The translations under genes were made by a program, and so were the position numbers. From Bidens hawaiensis (lineage: Eukaryota; Streptophyta; Magnoliopsida; Asterales; Asteraceae), in contig JAIQDT010003784.1 of the NCBI GenBank assembly GCA_021521415.1, positions 186,001 through 250,000 on the forward strand: DNA of 64,000 nt, given 5' to 3'. The number at the start of each line of letters is the position of its first letter. Position 1 is the stretch's first letter. The notes under the pieces are model-generated. The model made no database searches. It saw only the letters and a list, made by a program, of their open reading frames with translations, and was not told the origin of the DNA. Of this stretch, positions 44,138-55,163 are shown piece by piece.

Positions 44138-44552
44138 TGTTGGTACATGATGTCAGTAGTTCAGTGTCTAGTGTCTGTAATCGAGTTAGTAATATTTTGT
44201 ATTTGAATTAAGCGAAGTTGAGTCTCAAGTTCGCCTGATATGGGCGAACTTGTTAGATAAGCGAAGTTAGTGACAACTTCGCCTGAACATGCCAGGCGAA
44301 GTTGTCGTCTTATATATCGGCTAGGTTACGGCTGAGATTGATGGAAGTTAATCATTGTATGGAGTTTACGTGTTCTGTAATCGGTGATTGATATCACGTG
44401 TTTCCAGTTGCAATATACCTAGTCTTTGTTTATTGTAACGTGTGTTTAATCGTGTTAGCTCGTATCGTCTTCTACGCTCGTAACGTCTTACGTAGGGATT
44501 CCGCACCTACGTAGAACGAGATATTCCGTGTAGATCCGGCTGGGAACCTACA
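44138..44552 (+). repeat. 3' LTR of the SIRE-type element
   Basis: 415 bp, 7 substitutions from the 5' LTR, same two hairpins and TATA box, followed by TSD TGTGT. Confidence 0.95.
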
Positions 44553-44608
44553 TGTGTTTAATCAATATGACCGATTCAATCGATTGAAGCTCTCTTATGT
44601 TGTTTAAC

Positions 44609-45409
44609 AATTGGCAAAGGTTTGAATCCCATAAAATAGATAATAAGTAAAAGTAGATTTTTAAAAGTGCTTGTGGTCATCCTTTGAGAAGAAAAAAGAA
44701 CTTCTAAATATCAAATAAATTACATTACTAGAATTTAATAAACTTTCGGCATTAATAACTCAAGTATTAAATATTAATAACCAGGTAAAACACACGGCGT
44801 ATTGCGCCAGGCAGATGGCGTGGCTGATAGATAAATTAAATTTGTCACGCACAGATATAACAAATTAACAAATAAAAAAAGTGTGTGTTGCAGTGGTGAA
44901 CCAACATAAATTCGGTCGGTATCGGGTTACAGCATTGAAACTAAACCAAAAAATAAATTCCCTAACCAAACTTGCAGCGAACCAAAAAACGATATACATG
45001 CGTTTCGGCTATGAGGCGGCATAAATTCAATCAGTTTCAACGATACAGAAACTAAATCGTATTGCATACATCAAATATCACATCTTATTAGCATAAACTT
45101 GAAAATTTCAAAAAAAACAAAACATAACAAATAAAGGAGGGTGCACTTATAGATACAAGCAACAACCAATATTACCATATAATTTGTCGTTAAACATAAT
45201 ATATGCGCTATAAATAACAAAAAAGGATTGGCAAAAAAATTTAGAGAAACTAGAGCTAAGAAAACTAACCTTGGGGTGTCAAACTCCCTTCAAACTTTAG
45301 TATTATAGCAAACACCACTAGACCATCATATAATATTGGTTTACCATTCAAATAAATTACTTAAAAGCTCAAAATAGCTAGTTACTTAAAAGTGTGTGTC
45401 ACAAAACAT

Positions 45410-45413
<4 letters not shown>
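44609..45413. other. AT-rich DNA without recognised genes
   Basis: It follows the end of the split copia LTR and the degenerate PBS. It could be decayed internal sequence of that element, but no coding motif is seen. Confidence 0.4.
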
Positions 45414-45459
<46 letters not shown>

Positions 45460-46261
45460 GATGGATCATGCGAGAAGTAAAATTATAGCGAGAAGTGCGA
45501 GAAGTAAATCTGGTTCATTGATTATGTGTAATTAACGACTAAAACTAGTGATGGCAATCTTGTAATTACTAATGTACAAAAATACCAGGTTTTTAAGTAA
45601 AAGGCTACTTTTGTCTTTTGATTAGTCCTAATAAATTTAAACGTATGTAAATCATTAAATCCAATCCCCTTATTATGCCTTATTTTTCGCTTAAGATAGA
45701 ACTATCAAAATCTTCATACGCAGATTCTGATTTTTGAAATCTTCGTTCACTTGGAAATTGTTTCTACACAAGGATACGTGAATCAAATTCTTTGCTTTTC
45801 ATATTGTTTTATTTCTAAACGACATTGGATTTTATATTAGGTTTTCGTCTTTGAAAGTTACGACAAGGTTAGTCAATTATTTTGATTGAAATTCTCTGAA
45901 AGATACCTACATTCATGTTTTGTTTTTCATAATTTTCATTCTAATAGTTTATACATTGGGGGGGAGATAGGGTTTTTTTGTGTATCAGTTTGATTCTGTC
46001 TATTTTTTTTAAAGAAGATTATGAGAAATATTCATTCCATCCACACTATTTTGTTGCTGCCTACACTATAATAAGTGATGCCTACACAACGCTAGTTCCC
46101 CAAACAAGATTCATATACAAGTTGTATAAACTATATATTGGTGACTACACTGTTTATTATATTTGTGTATGATTTGTGTAGGTCTGCAAATACTCCTGTG
46201 CATTAGGGAATGTAAACTATGTATTATAGTGTTTTTATGTCATGTATAATGTAAATTGTGT

Positions 46262-47330
46262 TGCTCATATGTGTAGGTAATAAAAATATAAATGTAATGT
46301 AGTATGTTTAGTATATATTATTCTGAGAAGTTTATTGATATAACAAATTTTAGTAATGTTTCGGTGATAAAATATAACTATGTGTATGTGTTCATTCATA
46401 TGTTTGATAAGTGTAGATGGTATTATATTCTTAAAAGTGTGATCTTTGTATGTAAACACTAGTATATGTAACTAAAAACATATATGTGTATGTAAACAAT
46501 ATGTAATTCTAATTTAAACTGTAGTATGTGTAGGGCAGCAATAGTCTATGTAGGTAAAAATATAAAGCAAATCTAATGTAAACAATCTAATGTAAATTGT
46601 GTTGGTTGTATGTGTAGATAGTAAAAATGTAAATGTAATATAGCATGTTTAGTATAAATTATTCTAAGAAGTTTATTGATATAACAAACTTTAGTAGTGT
46701 TTAAGATATAACTACGTGTATGCGTACGTTCATACGTTTGATAAGTGCAGATGGTATTATATATATTGTCAAAAGTGTGATCTTTGCATGAAAATACTAG
46801 TCTGTGTGAGTAAAAACAAATATGTGTAGGTAAACATTGTGAAATTCTAATTTATATTGTAGTCTGTGTATGGTAACAACAATCTATGTAGGTAAAAATA
46901 TTAAGTAAATCTAATGTAGATAATGTGATGTAAACTGTGTTGGTCGTTTGTGTAGGTATAATAAAAGTGTGAATGTAATGTTGCATGTTTAATTAGTATA
47001 AATTATTCTGAAAAGTTTGTTGGTATAACAAATTTTAGTAGTGTTTAGTTGATAAAATATAACTATGTGTATGCGTACGTCTATATGTTGTGTAGATTGT
47101 ATTATATTCTCAAAGCGTAATCTTTGTGTGGAAATACTAGTCTGTGTAAGTAAAAATTATGTGTAGGTAAACACTATGTAATTCTAATGTAAAGTGTAGT
47201 ATATGTAGGGCAACAATGGTGTATGTAGGTAAAAATCTAAAGTAAATCACATTTATTTAATGTAATGCAAACTATGTTGCTCGTATGTGTAGGTAATAAA
47301 AATGTAAATGTAATATACATGATTAAAATG
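46262..47330. repeat. 340-bp tandem repeats, three units plus a partial fourth
   Basis: The anchor AATGTAATRTWGCATGTTTA recurs at 46291, 46632, 46972 and in part at 47307. Units also share GATATAACAAAYTTTAGTA and TGTGTAGGTAAAAA-type blocks. It lies within the large TA-flanked element. Confidence 0.8.
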
Positions 47331-47863
47331 GAAATTGTAATTGTAAGGTAACCACTAGTCTATGTAGGTAAACTGTTATCCTTGAATCTCATGTGTATGT
47401 AAACATGTTGTGTTGTTTTACAATATAAACTAAGTACCATAATAAAAAACACTTATGAACATTATGCATTACATAATAGTCTGGAATATTAGGTTTTATC
47501 ATATAACATTTATATATTTTTGTCTTTTGCATTTTTTTTTTGGTAGTTTAATAGATATTTAGAGGTTCTTTTATCCTTTGTAGGATTGGTAGTTCTTAAT
47601 GCGAATCATGATTTATTTGTGTAGGTACTTACCAACTGTGTAGTTATTATTTTGAAACTGTGTATGACTGGGAGTTTTTAACAAGAGGTATGCTTTATTT
47701 ATATAAGTTGTTTACCATTTTATTATGTGGGTATTTTTTCTAAACTATATATAAGTTATATCAATTGTTAATGATTTTTTAGTTTTAGTTGTCCATTTAA
47801 ATATTAACATGTTACCGTGGTATTTCGATATATCTATAGGTTTATTTTTAGAAGTCGATCTTT

Positions 47864-48180
47864 ATGTATTATATTATTTGTTTGAGAAGTATGTTGTATG
47901 TTGAAGATACGAAGCTATGTAATAATTTGCAAGTCAACAGTCTCAAATCTACTTTACATTGTGCATGCGGACTTTTTCATGAATTACCTAAGGGTCGTTG
48001 GACATTCGAGGGAAAATGCTATGGATACATAACACCAATTTGGTTGAAGTTAAAATTGGGCTACAATATGTAACTGTCATGATGCGGGAATTTTACTGCA
48101 AAGACAATGTTCGAGACCAAGATTCGGCTATCACACGTAAACATGAAAATGAAAAGATCACAAATTATGTAGGTTTTTAG
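47864..48180 (+). pseudogene. Gene-like fragment inside the TA-flanked element
   Basis: Overlapping frames of 69 and 60 codons in a less AT-rich patch encode segments such as STLHCACGLFHELPKGRWTF. It is flanked by non-coding AT-rich element DNA. I do not recognise the family. It may be a captured host exon or a transposase remnant. Confidence 0.3.
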
Positions 48181-48686
48181 TTCAGAATGATAGTTTGGAC
48201 GATCAAGGAATAGTTATTTGTCTGTGTATTAAAAAAAGGATTGGTGTTAGTGTGTGTAAAATATTGTTTTGTAGTATTGTGTAGTTCCTTCACTGTACTA
48301 TGATATTGTAAATATGAGAATTAATTGAAAATTATAGAACATTTTATTTTTTTCTATACAAATCCAAAAACCTACTTATTATTGTAATACACGGTGATTT
48401 AATAATATTTATGAAAAATTCATGTAAGATATATATATCATCTAATAAATAAAATAAAGTAACCATGGATTAATATACAAACAAAGGTGAAGTTTGTTTT
48501 GTAACTTACTAATAGTAATTAAAAGTTACCATAAAAAGAAAATTGGTCACTTGACTAACATGCCCTTATAATAAACAATTATAAAAATAAAAAGAAAAAA
48601 TATGATTGGTTCTAATCATTTCTCACACTTCTCGCGCTAAAAATACTTCTGAAATGAACCTAATCCTATATAGGATATATATATAT

Positions 48687-49372
48687 ATAGGGGTGGGATT
48701 TAGAGAGAACTTATATTAAAGAGATAATTAGAGAACTAGTAAATAATTATTTTTAAATATTTTTTAAAAATTATTTTGTGATTTTTTTTCTTTCCTCCTT
48801 CTGATAACATGATATTGAAAAAAAAAAAAACTTGTCGGTGTAGAAGCGTAGTGCATATGTGCACTAATGCCTATTGCATATATACAATAGTGTTTTATTG
48901 CATATACTTCAACACAATTGCATTATCCAATACACACTATTAAATATATGCAAATACGACACTAATAATTGTATGCAAAACACATTATTGCATATACGTA
49001 ATACAACATTAATGCACATATGCACTATATCGATTTTTTTTATTTTTATATATAATATAACACTATTATAAATATACAATACAAACAACTATATATATGT
49101 TATTCAACACTATTTCAAATATCAAAATGCACACTATTGCACATATGCATTATAAAAAAAGTCGATGTATTGCATATATGCATTACAACGTTAATTTTTT
49201 TATTTTTTTTTATTTTTTTACTTTTATATTTTTTTGTGGTGAAGAATAACAACATATAAGAAGGATGAAAGAAAAAAATGTATAATTTTTTTTAATTAAA
49301 TTAAAAATACTTCATTATTAGTTCTCTAGTTCTCTCCATAAAATGGAGTTCTCTCATGATCCTCTCCCTATA
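48687..49372. mobile_element. TA-flanked MITE, about 690 bp
   Basis: Left end TATAGGGGTGGGATTTAGAG and inverted right end TATAGGGAGAGGATCATGAG; both continue into AGAGAAC and AGAGAACTA blocks, giving TIRs of about 75 bp. TA repeats on both sides. Interior noncoding. Confidence 0.8.
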
Positions 49373-49396
49373 TATATATATATATATGTATATATA

Positions 49397-49657
49397 TAGG
49401 GGTAGGTTAAAATAAAAAGATATAGTTTCCTAAGAAGACTAAGAATAATTCCTAGCCATTGGATCATGTTAATCAAGGGTTGAGATTTAAAATCACCAAT
49501 AATCGACATAGTTTCCTAGAATTACTTTTTAATCATTATAACCGACAAAGTTTCCTAGAATTATTTTTTCATCATCATTTGTAATGCCAAATGTCAAAAA
49601 TTGATTGGTTCTTACCATTCTTAGGAAACTCCTTATTCTTATTTGAACCCTTTTCTA
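49397..49657. mobile_element. TA-flanked MITE, about 260 bp
   Basis: Left end ATAGGGGTAGGTTAAAATAA and inverted right end ATAGAAAAGGGTTCAAATAA; AGTTTCCTAAGAA recurs in both arms. TA repeats on both sides. Confidence 0.75.
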
Positions 49658-49666
49658 TATATATAT

Positions 49667-49892
49667 ATAGCAAGGTTATAATAAGAAGTAGATTTTTCCT
49701 AAAAAGTGTAGGAAGAGTGTTTTCACCATTAGATCTAATAACCGCACAATAAACACACTACAACTAAAATAAAACACACCGCACAATAAACACACTTTCC
49801 ATATCCACCATCAGATCAACATATCTAACGCATCAGATTACTTCTAACACTTCTTAGACACATACACTTCTTAATTTAACCCCACCCTATAT
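49667..49892. mobile_element. TA-flanked MITE, about 226 bp
   Basis: Left end ATAGCAAGGTTATAATAAG and inverted right end ATAGGGTGGGGTTAAATTAAG; AAGAAGT and the ATCAGAT/ATTAGATC region match between arms. Confidence 0.7.
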
Positions 49893-49903
49893 ACAGTAGA
49901 AAC

Positions 49904-50505
49904 TCGATAAATTAATACTCGATTATTTAATAAACTCTCTAAGATAATATTTTTTGCCGGTCCCGACTCGGGGATAGGGTGCTAAATTAATAATTCGCTA
50001 AAATTATAAGATAATACATTTTTGATAATTTCTTTAGACCCCATATAAAATATAAATTAATAATTCCTTATATATAGTATATTACATGAATGATTTATGA
50101 AGGTTTCTTGAAAAATGACTCAATTGTCTTTTGTTTTTTTTTTTATATCAATTTCCCCTTGAATCTCATCTCTAATTTTTCTTAGCATGGTAAGAACTTC
50201 TGGTGTTGTTTTCTCATAGCTCAACAAGAAATTATTCAATGTGATTGCCGCTTTAATAGCTTCGTTTCGCAAAGGGGGCTCCATTGTAGAACTTTCATCA
50301 TCTTCTTCATCGATATCATCTTTATTAATTCCAATAACGCTTTCAATAATATCTTCATCAGTCAACAACTGTGCAACTGCATTTTCTTCAACAACTGTGC
50401 AACTATATATAAATTAATAATTATTAATTTATCGATTAATTAATAACTCTTTTAATTAATAAATTTTGGTGGTCCCAAGTGTATTATTTTATAGAGTTTC
50501 TACTG
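49904..50505 (-). mobile_element. Pogo/Emigrant-type (Tc1-mariner) element, TSD TA
   Basis: Left end CAGTAGAAACTCGATAAATT and inverted right end CAGTAGAAACTCTATAAAAT, flanked by TA (49902-49903 and 50506-50507). These ends closely resemble the Emigrant/Lemi1 terminal consensus CAGTAAAACCTCTATAAATT. At 602 bp it is an internally deleted derivative that keeps only the last part of a transposase gene on the minus strand. Confidence 0.85.
50120..50368 (-). pseudogene. C-terminal fragment of a pogo-like transposase
   Basis: 82 codons: an acidic stretch (NKDDIDEEDDESSTMEPP) then a helical tail (ALKAAITLNNFLLSYE-like, read as EAIKAAITLNNFLLSYE). The acidic linker followed by a short helical tail is typical of the C-terminus of jerky/CENP-B-like transposases of plant pogo elements. 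The DNA-binding and catalytic domains are gone. Confidence 0.6.
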
Positions 50506-50510
50506 TATAT

Positions 50511-51215
50511 TGTAACATTCGGCCCCTCGCATCACCAATATTGTCCGCTTTGCCCACGAAGAGCTCACGGATTTGTTTTTGGTTGCCCAGGTGGAGACTT
50601 CCTAGGAGGTCACCCATCCTGCTACTACTTCCAGCTGAGCACGCTTAACTGTGGAGCTGTCCTCTCGTCCACTACCATTAAGCCCAAAAGGCTTTGGTGA
50701 TTTAAGAGGCGGGACTTTTACTTATTAACCAATGATCTCTCTTGTCCACGGCCGATGTGGGATTTGCCTAGGATGTTACAAACACCCCCTTTAGACTCAT
50801 CATCCTCGATGAGGTTTGCCCCACCATCCCATCTAGGATGTGGGATTTGCCTAAGGTGTACCTAACTACACCGTCGGGGACTCACCGTCTCTGATGAGGT
50901 TTGTCCCACCATCCCCAACGGCACAAGAGTGTCTTTGATACCACTTGTAGCATTCGGCCTCTCGCATCACCAATATTGTCCGCTTTGCCCATGAATAGCT
51001 CACAGATTTGTTTTTGGTTGCCCAGTTGGAGACTTCCTATGAGGTCACCCATCTTGCTACTACTTCTAGCTGAGCACGCTTAACTGTGGAGCTCTCCTCT
51101 CGTCCACTACCTTTAAGCCCAAAACGCGTTGGTGATTTAAGAGGCGAGACTTTTACTTATTAACCAATGATCTCTCTTGTCCACGGCCGATGTGAGATTT
51201 TCCTAAGATGTTACA
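50511..51215 (-). mobile_element. Cassandra TRIM, copy 2, complete, TSD TATAT
   Basis: 270-bp LTRs at 50511-50780 and 50946-51215. On the minus strand they contain AAGCGTGCTCAGC and GGATGGGTGACCTCCTAGG, which match the 3' half of plant 5S rRNA with its internal promoter region. TGGTATCAAAG follows the minus-strand 5' LTR as PBS, and AAAGGGGGTGTT precedes the 3' LTR as PPT. TATAT is duplicated at 50506-50510 and 51216-51220. No ORF, as expected. The LTR 5S region can be read by RNA polymerase III in known Cassandra elements. Confidence 0.95.
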
Positions 51216-51898
51216 TATATAATCTTAATTTTAAATATATATAAACAGAACCTTCAAACATTCTCTCAATCTACCAGATTGTTTTATTTATAAATAGAGG
51301 TTTCTCATACATTTGACCCGAATTCACGAGAATGAGTCTCACCAAACCCAGATAGTCATTAAACGGGTTGTAACATCTCATTAAATTAAAAACTAATCTC
51401 ACCAAATATTTGATATAAAAATCCTATAAAATAGGGATGTAATAAAAATAGTGTCCGATTTTTTTTTAAAATATTATTTATATTTAAGAAACTGTTTTAT
51501 AGTAAAAGAAATAACCAGATTATGGGTCTGACCAAACCCAAATAGCTTTTGAACCGGGTATAACATATCATTTATTTGTGAAACCCTTTCATTATCAAAT
51601 TCTAAAGATATTATTAACTTCTTTATAATAAATAAAATTAAAAATTCAAAAAGTTGTATAAATATTATAAATAATTATGTAAAACTACCCGTGATACGAT
51701 GCAGAAAATCTAGTATTTAATGTTTAGAATTTGACATGTATAATAAAAAAGAAAATAAAAAATTCTAACTGCACTTTAGTTTGTAAAAATCACATTCAAT
51801 GAACCTAGCAATTAATTAATTCTTTAGTTTCTTCGAATTTTCTTTCGTCTATAAAGAGCAAATTTACAAGGTATATTATAACATATATATAGCGTAAA
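51216..51898. other. AT-rich intergenic DNA before the SPH pseudogene
   Basis: No ORF or repeat termini recognised. Positions 51818-51845 are later duplicated inside the SPH gene. Confidence 0.5.
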
Positions 51899-52454
51899 AT
51901 GAGTTTCGCAACTAGACTTTTATGTGTTATTATTTCTTTTAGCGTGTTGGTCTTAACATGTAGCGGCACTCACGCTGTTTCAAGGGTCGACAGTCTAGTT
52001 GGTCTTGATGGATCAATTCTTTAGTTTCTTCGAATTTTCTTTTAGCGTGTTGGTCTTGATGGATCGATTCGAAGTATTCATCATCAATGCAGAAGTCCCT
52101 AACCTGATGGCTCATTGTAAGTCTAATGACACCGATTTAGGAGACAAGAAGTTGGAGCCTGGCAGTTCTTTTCATTGGGGATTTAATAAGAATTTCTTGT
52201 TCACGACTGTTTTCTCTAGTAATTTTCGAACCATGATACCTAACAATAAATGGTTAAAAAGTCTCACTTTTAACGTTTTTGATACCTACATAGGAGCAAC
52301 CCATTGTGGCCGTGAGGAACCTAGAAAATGTTATTGGTTGGTAAGGAATGATGGGTTTTATATCTCTGGGGATTATAAAACCTTTTCCAGATGGTTGGTC
52401 GAAAAGACGTTGGTGGTGAAATATATGTTTAATGAGTCGTTGTTGATTAATTAA
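51899..52454 (+). pseudogene. S-protein homologue (plant self-incompatibility S1 family), disrupted
   Basis: From ATG 51899 a frame encodes a signal-peptide-like start (MSFATRLLCVIISFSVLVLT) but ends at TAG about 90 nt later. The mature SPH domain is in another frame from about 52065: FEVFIINAEVPN, HCKSNDTDLGDKKLEPGSSF, then CGREEPRKCYWLVRNDGFY, ending TAA 52454. These are the conserved blocks and cysteines of small secreted S1-family proteins. Between the parts is a 51-bp insertion copied from two upstream pieces. An ATG at 52008 opens a 148-codon frame in which the insertion supplies a hydrophobic leader fused to the SPH domain. It may be a dead gene or a rearranged small secreted protein. 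Confidence 0.8.
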
Positions 52455-53204
52455 ATATTTGCCTTTTTCCTTGCAATTTGTTCTCTCTCTTTTATTTATA
52501 ACAGGTTAGCTTTGATAAATTTTTGGAGAAAAAGGATTTAAATGTTTTGAAACGATGTAGACGCGTGACAAAATAAAAAATGAAACATATATTTAATGGG
52601 TTAAGTAAACTCCCGTTATTTATCACATCACAAAAAAGTTCCATATTCGCACCCCAAAAGTATGTAACTTTTTAAAACGTTTTAATACACTTTATTTTGT
52701 AATAAAAAAACTCATTAAAGAGTTTAAAACATAAACAAAATAAAAAAAAAACATATTTTTAAAAATTAATCTTAATGCTTTTGAAAAACTCTACAAAAGA
52801 ATTAAACATGTGTTTTAAAGAATAAATAAAAACATTTTTAAGAAGAAAAAAACTCCTTTTAAGTATTAATATATAGAAAACAGTTTAAATAAAAATAAGG
52901 AGATTTTTAATAATAGTAAGAATCAAAAGATTTTTGACATGTGTCATTACAACTAATGGTGAAATAATGATTTTAGCAAACTATGTCCGTTATAATGATG
53001 AAAAAGTAATTTTAAGAAATTATGTCGGTTTTTGGTAATGTAAGAGAGAGATCTCAAAAAAGTGAGGTATTAGAGAACTATTCATTTTACATGTAAAAAA
53101 GTATTAAAAAAATCTTGTTTTATGTAAAAACCACATTTTTACATAATATTTTTAAAGCTTTTTACATATAAACATAACGTTTTCAAAAAAACAAAAAGAT
53201 ATAT
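52455..53204. other. Very AT-rich DNA, no gene
   Basis: No frame, terminal repeat or known family recognised. Confidence 0.5.
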
Positions 53205-53213
53205 TATTTTCAG

Positions 53214-54068
53214 GGGATAATATCATAAAAAAACCAACCAACTTTTTGTTTTAACTCGTAAAAGCCCTTTGCATTTTTTGCACGATAAATCCCTCTACTT
53301 GTTTATTTTAAACTATATTGTGAAATGACCTACAATAACAGGTATCTTAAATCTTAAATTAATAAATAAATTAATTAAAAGAGATTTATGTTTTATTATG
53401 CTTATTGTCTTCTACATAAGCGCTCACCACCATACCTCCGGCTACTTATCTCATCGGCGACCCACCTATTTCAGAATGTTTCAATATCCACCACCATTCA
53501 TGGCCCCACCGCTGCTTTTCTCTCCTTTCTCATTCAATCCTCCGCACTTTGCTAATATTTGCCGACCGTTCTCAATAAACTCAACAGAGATCTATTTCAA
53601 ACTTAATCTCCATGACCTCAACCGATCTACTCTTTTATATTTATGCGACTGAAGCGGTGTCGATTGCTCCGGTGGCATAGTATGCTTCGGTAACCTTAGG
53701 GTTTTGTCTTCTGCATCCTCTTAGTTACGATTTTCAGGCGTACCATGGCGTGTGGTGGGAGGAAGAAGGTGATCGGAAATTAAGCAACCATGGTCATCCA
53801 CCTCCGGCCACTTGTTTTGTGGGATTGATTATGATAATTCACCGTTTGACTTTCAAATATAAATACGTAATAACTTTCCTTCTTTTTAATAAGCCTACCA
53901 ATTTGAAAATGATCATTAACCAGTGCAATCAGTTTCAGGTTACGTTTAAAAAATGTTTCACAATTATGTTCCAAATAAGTAAGTACAAAGACTTTAACAT
54001 GAAAAAAATGTACAGGGTCTTTTATGATGAAAAACAAAAGGTAGGTTGATTTTTTATGATATTATTAC
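53214..54068. mobile_element. Mutator-like element with about 110-bp TIRs, TSD TATTTTCAG
   Basis: Left end GGGATAATATCATAAAAAA and inverted right end GTAATAATATCATAAAAAA extend as a TIR of about 110 bp with roughly 70 percent identity by eye. A perfect 9-bp duplication TATTTTCAG flanks it (53205-53213 and 54069-54077). Long TIRs plus a 9-bp TSD define Mutator-like elements. The interior (about 53400-53830) is clearly less AT-rich than its surroundings and encodes no transposase, so it may be captured host DNA (Pack-MULE). The 84-codon frame at 53398-53652 is Pro/Phe/His-rich and unrecognised. Confidence 0.8.
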
Positions 54069-54359
54069 TATTTTCAGTTAAAAAACAAAATTTTATGTTT
54101 TTACAAAATTATATATTTTTTATTGAAACGTTTTCTATAAGTATTTGTAAACAATAAGTCCAAAATATTTTATGCTAAAACTACTTTTTTACATGTGCAA
54201 TTGAGATTTATATTATTTTTTACATATGAAACAAATAGTTTCTCAGTTCCCCACTTATTTTAATTCCATATTGAACCTGCCCCTATAAATATATATTTCA
54301 AAATATTATTTACATTGTAAGAATTAATTTAAGATGTTAGAAATGTAATAATAATGATG

Positions 54360-54560
54360 AATTTAAATCATGGACTTATATGAAGATGAACCTAGGGTTC
54401 ATGGGCTTAGGGAGTATGAATACCCTTTAAACCTTAAATCATTTCCATCTCCATCATTCTACACATTAGCCTACACCATCTAAAACACACACTTAAGCCA
54501 AACACTCTACACTATTCCATTCAACGATCCAAGACCAACCGAAGGTAAGAAATCGTTTAT
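54360..54560 (+). mobile_element. Fragment of the TGTAACATCC gypsy LTR family
   Basis: Shares GGAGTATGAATACCC, TTTCCATCTCCATCATTCTA and AGCCTACACCATC-type blocks with the LTRs at 12533, 22918 and 25470. Only the central part is present; no termini were found. Confidence 0.6.
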
Positions 54561-54819
54561 CCAGCTTACCAAACAACTTAGAACCCGACACCGCAGCCCC
54601 AGGATGCCGAATGAGCCGTTTGAATATAGATCTAGCTTTATTCGGGTGTTTAATCAACCAAAAACTAGCTTAAGGGCCGATCTGGACACCCGGACGCTAC
54701 CTAGGTTATAAACGACCAAAATCCGGCCAACCACGGTGATTAACGGCGGCTGATGGCGCCAGAATTGAAAAAAACCCTAAAAAACGCGAAGAAGAAGCCG
54801 ACCTGATCATATAGGGCGT

Positions 54820-55163
54820 ATATGTATATGGCCGTATATATATAGGCCATATAAGTGTATATGTTGTGTATGTTCAGTGTATAGGTATGTATGTCGTATA
54901 TATTTGATTAGCTTATAAGTATGTATGGGCGTATATGTATGTATGTATATCGTGTATGTATCGGCGTAGATGTATGTATGTATGTATGTATGTATGTATG
55001 TATACTGTGTATGTATGGGCGTATATGTATGTATGTATACCGAGTATGTATGGGCGTAGATGTATGTGTGTATACCGTGTATGTATGTATGTATGTATGT
55101 ATGTATGTATGTATACCGTGTATGTACGGACGTATATGTATGTATGTATACCGTGTATGTATG
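54820..55163. repeat. GTAT-based minisatellite
   Basis: GTATGTATGGGCGTATATGT and GTATACCGTGTATGTATG units alternate with plain GTAT runs. The Tyr/His/Thr- or Val/Cys-rich frames on both strands are repeat artefacts. Confidence 0.85.

Larger units (their letters stand above)
32193..44552 (+). mobile_element. SIRE/Maximus-type Ty1/copia retrotransposon, near full length
   Basis: 415-bp LTRs at 32193-32607 and 44138-44552 differ at 7 positions. TGTGT is duplicated at 32188-32192 and 44553-44557. The element has an initiator-tRNA-Met PBS, a long gag with two zinc knuckles, a copia-order pol (PR-IN-RT-RH), a 2.1-kb intergenic region, a 965-codon ORF3 and a PPT. Large copia elements with an extra ORF after pol define the SIRE/Maximus group. 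Gag, pol and RNase H share one frame broken by in-frame stops; ORF3 is intact. With 1.7 percent LTR divergence it inserted recently, perhaps under one million years ago if a rate near 1e-8 per site per year applies. Confidence 0.9.
45455..48670. mobile_element. Large TA-flanked TIR element, about 3.2 kb
   Basis: Inverted ends of about 60 bp: left AGGGGATGGATCATGCGAG and inverted right AGGATTAGGTTCATTTCAG, with AGCGAGAAGTGCGAGAAG against AGCGCGAGAAGTGTGAGAA further in. TA repeats flank it (45414-45456 and 48671-48688). The ends share the consensus of the small TA-flanked MITEs. It holds a 340-bp tandem repeat block and a short less AT-rich coding-like segment. No transposase was recognised. 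Confidence 0.75.

Noticed and set aside
50466..51083. Three ORFs of 60-73 codons
   Set aside because: Fall within the Cassandra LTRs, antisense to the 5S-like region; TRIM elements encode no protein.
50511..51215. Genuine 5S rRNA gene
   Set aside because: Only the 3' half of 5S is similar, duplicated in two LTRs with PBS, PPT and TSD, so it is Cassandra.
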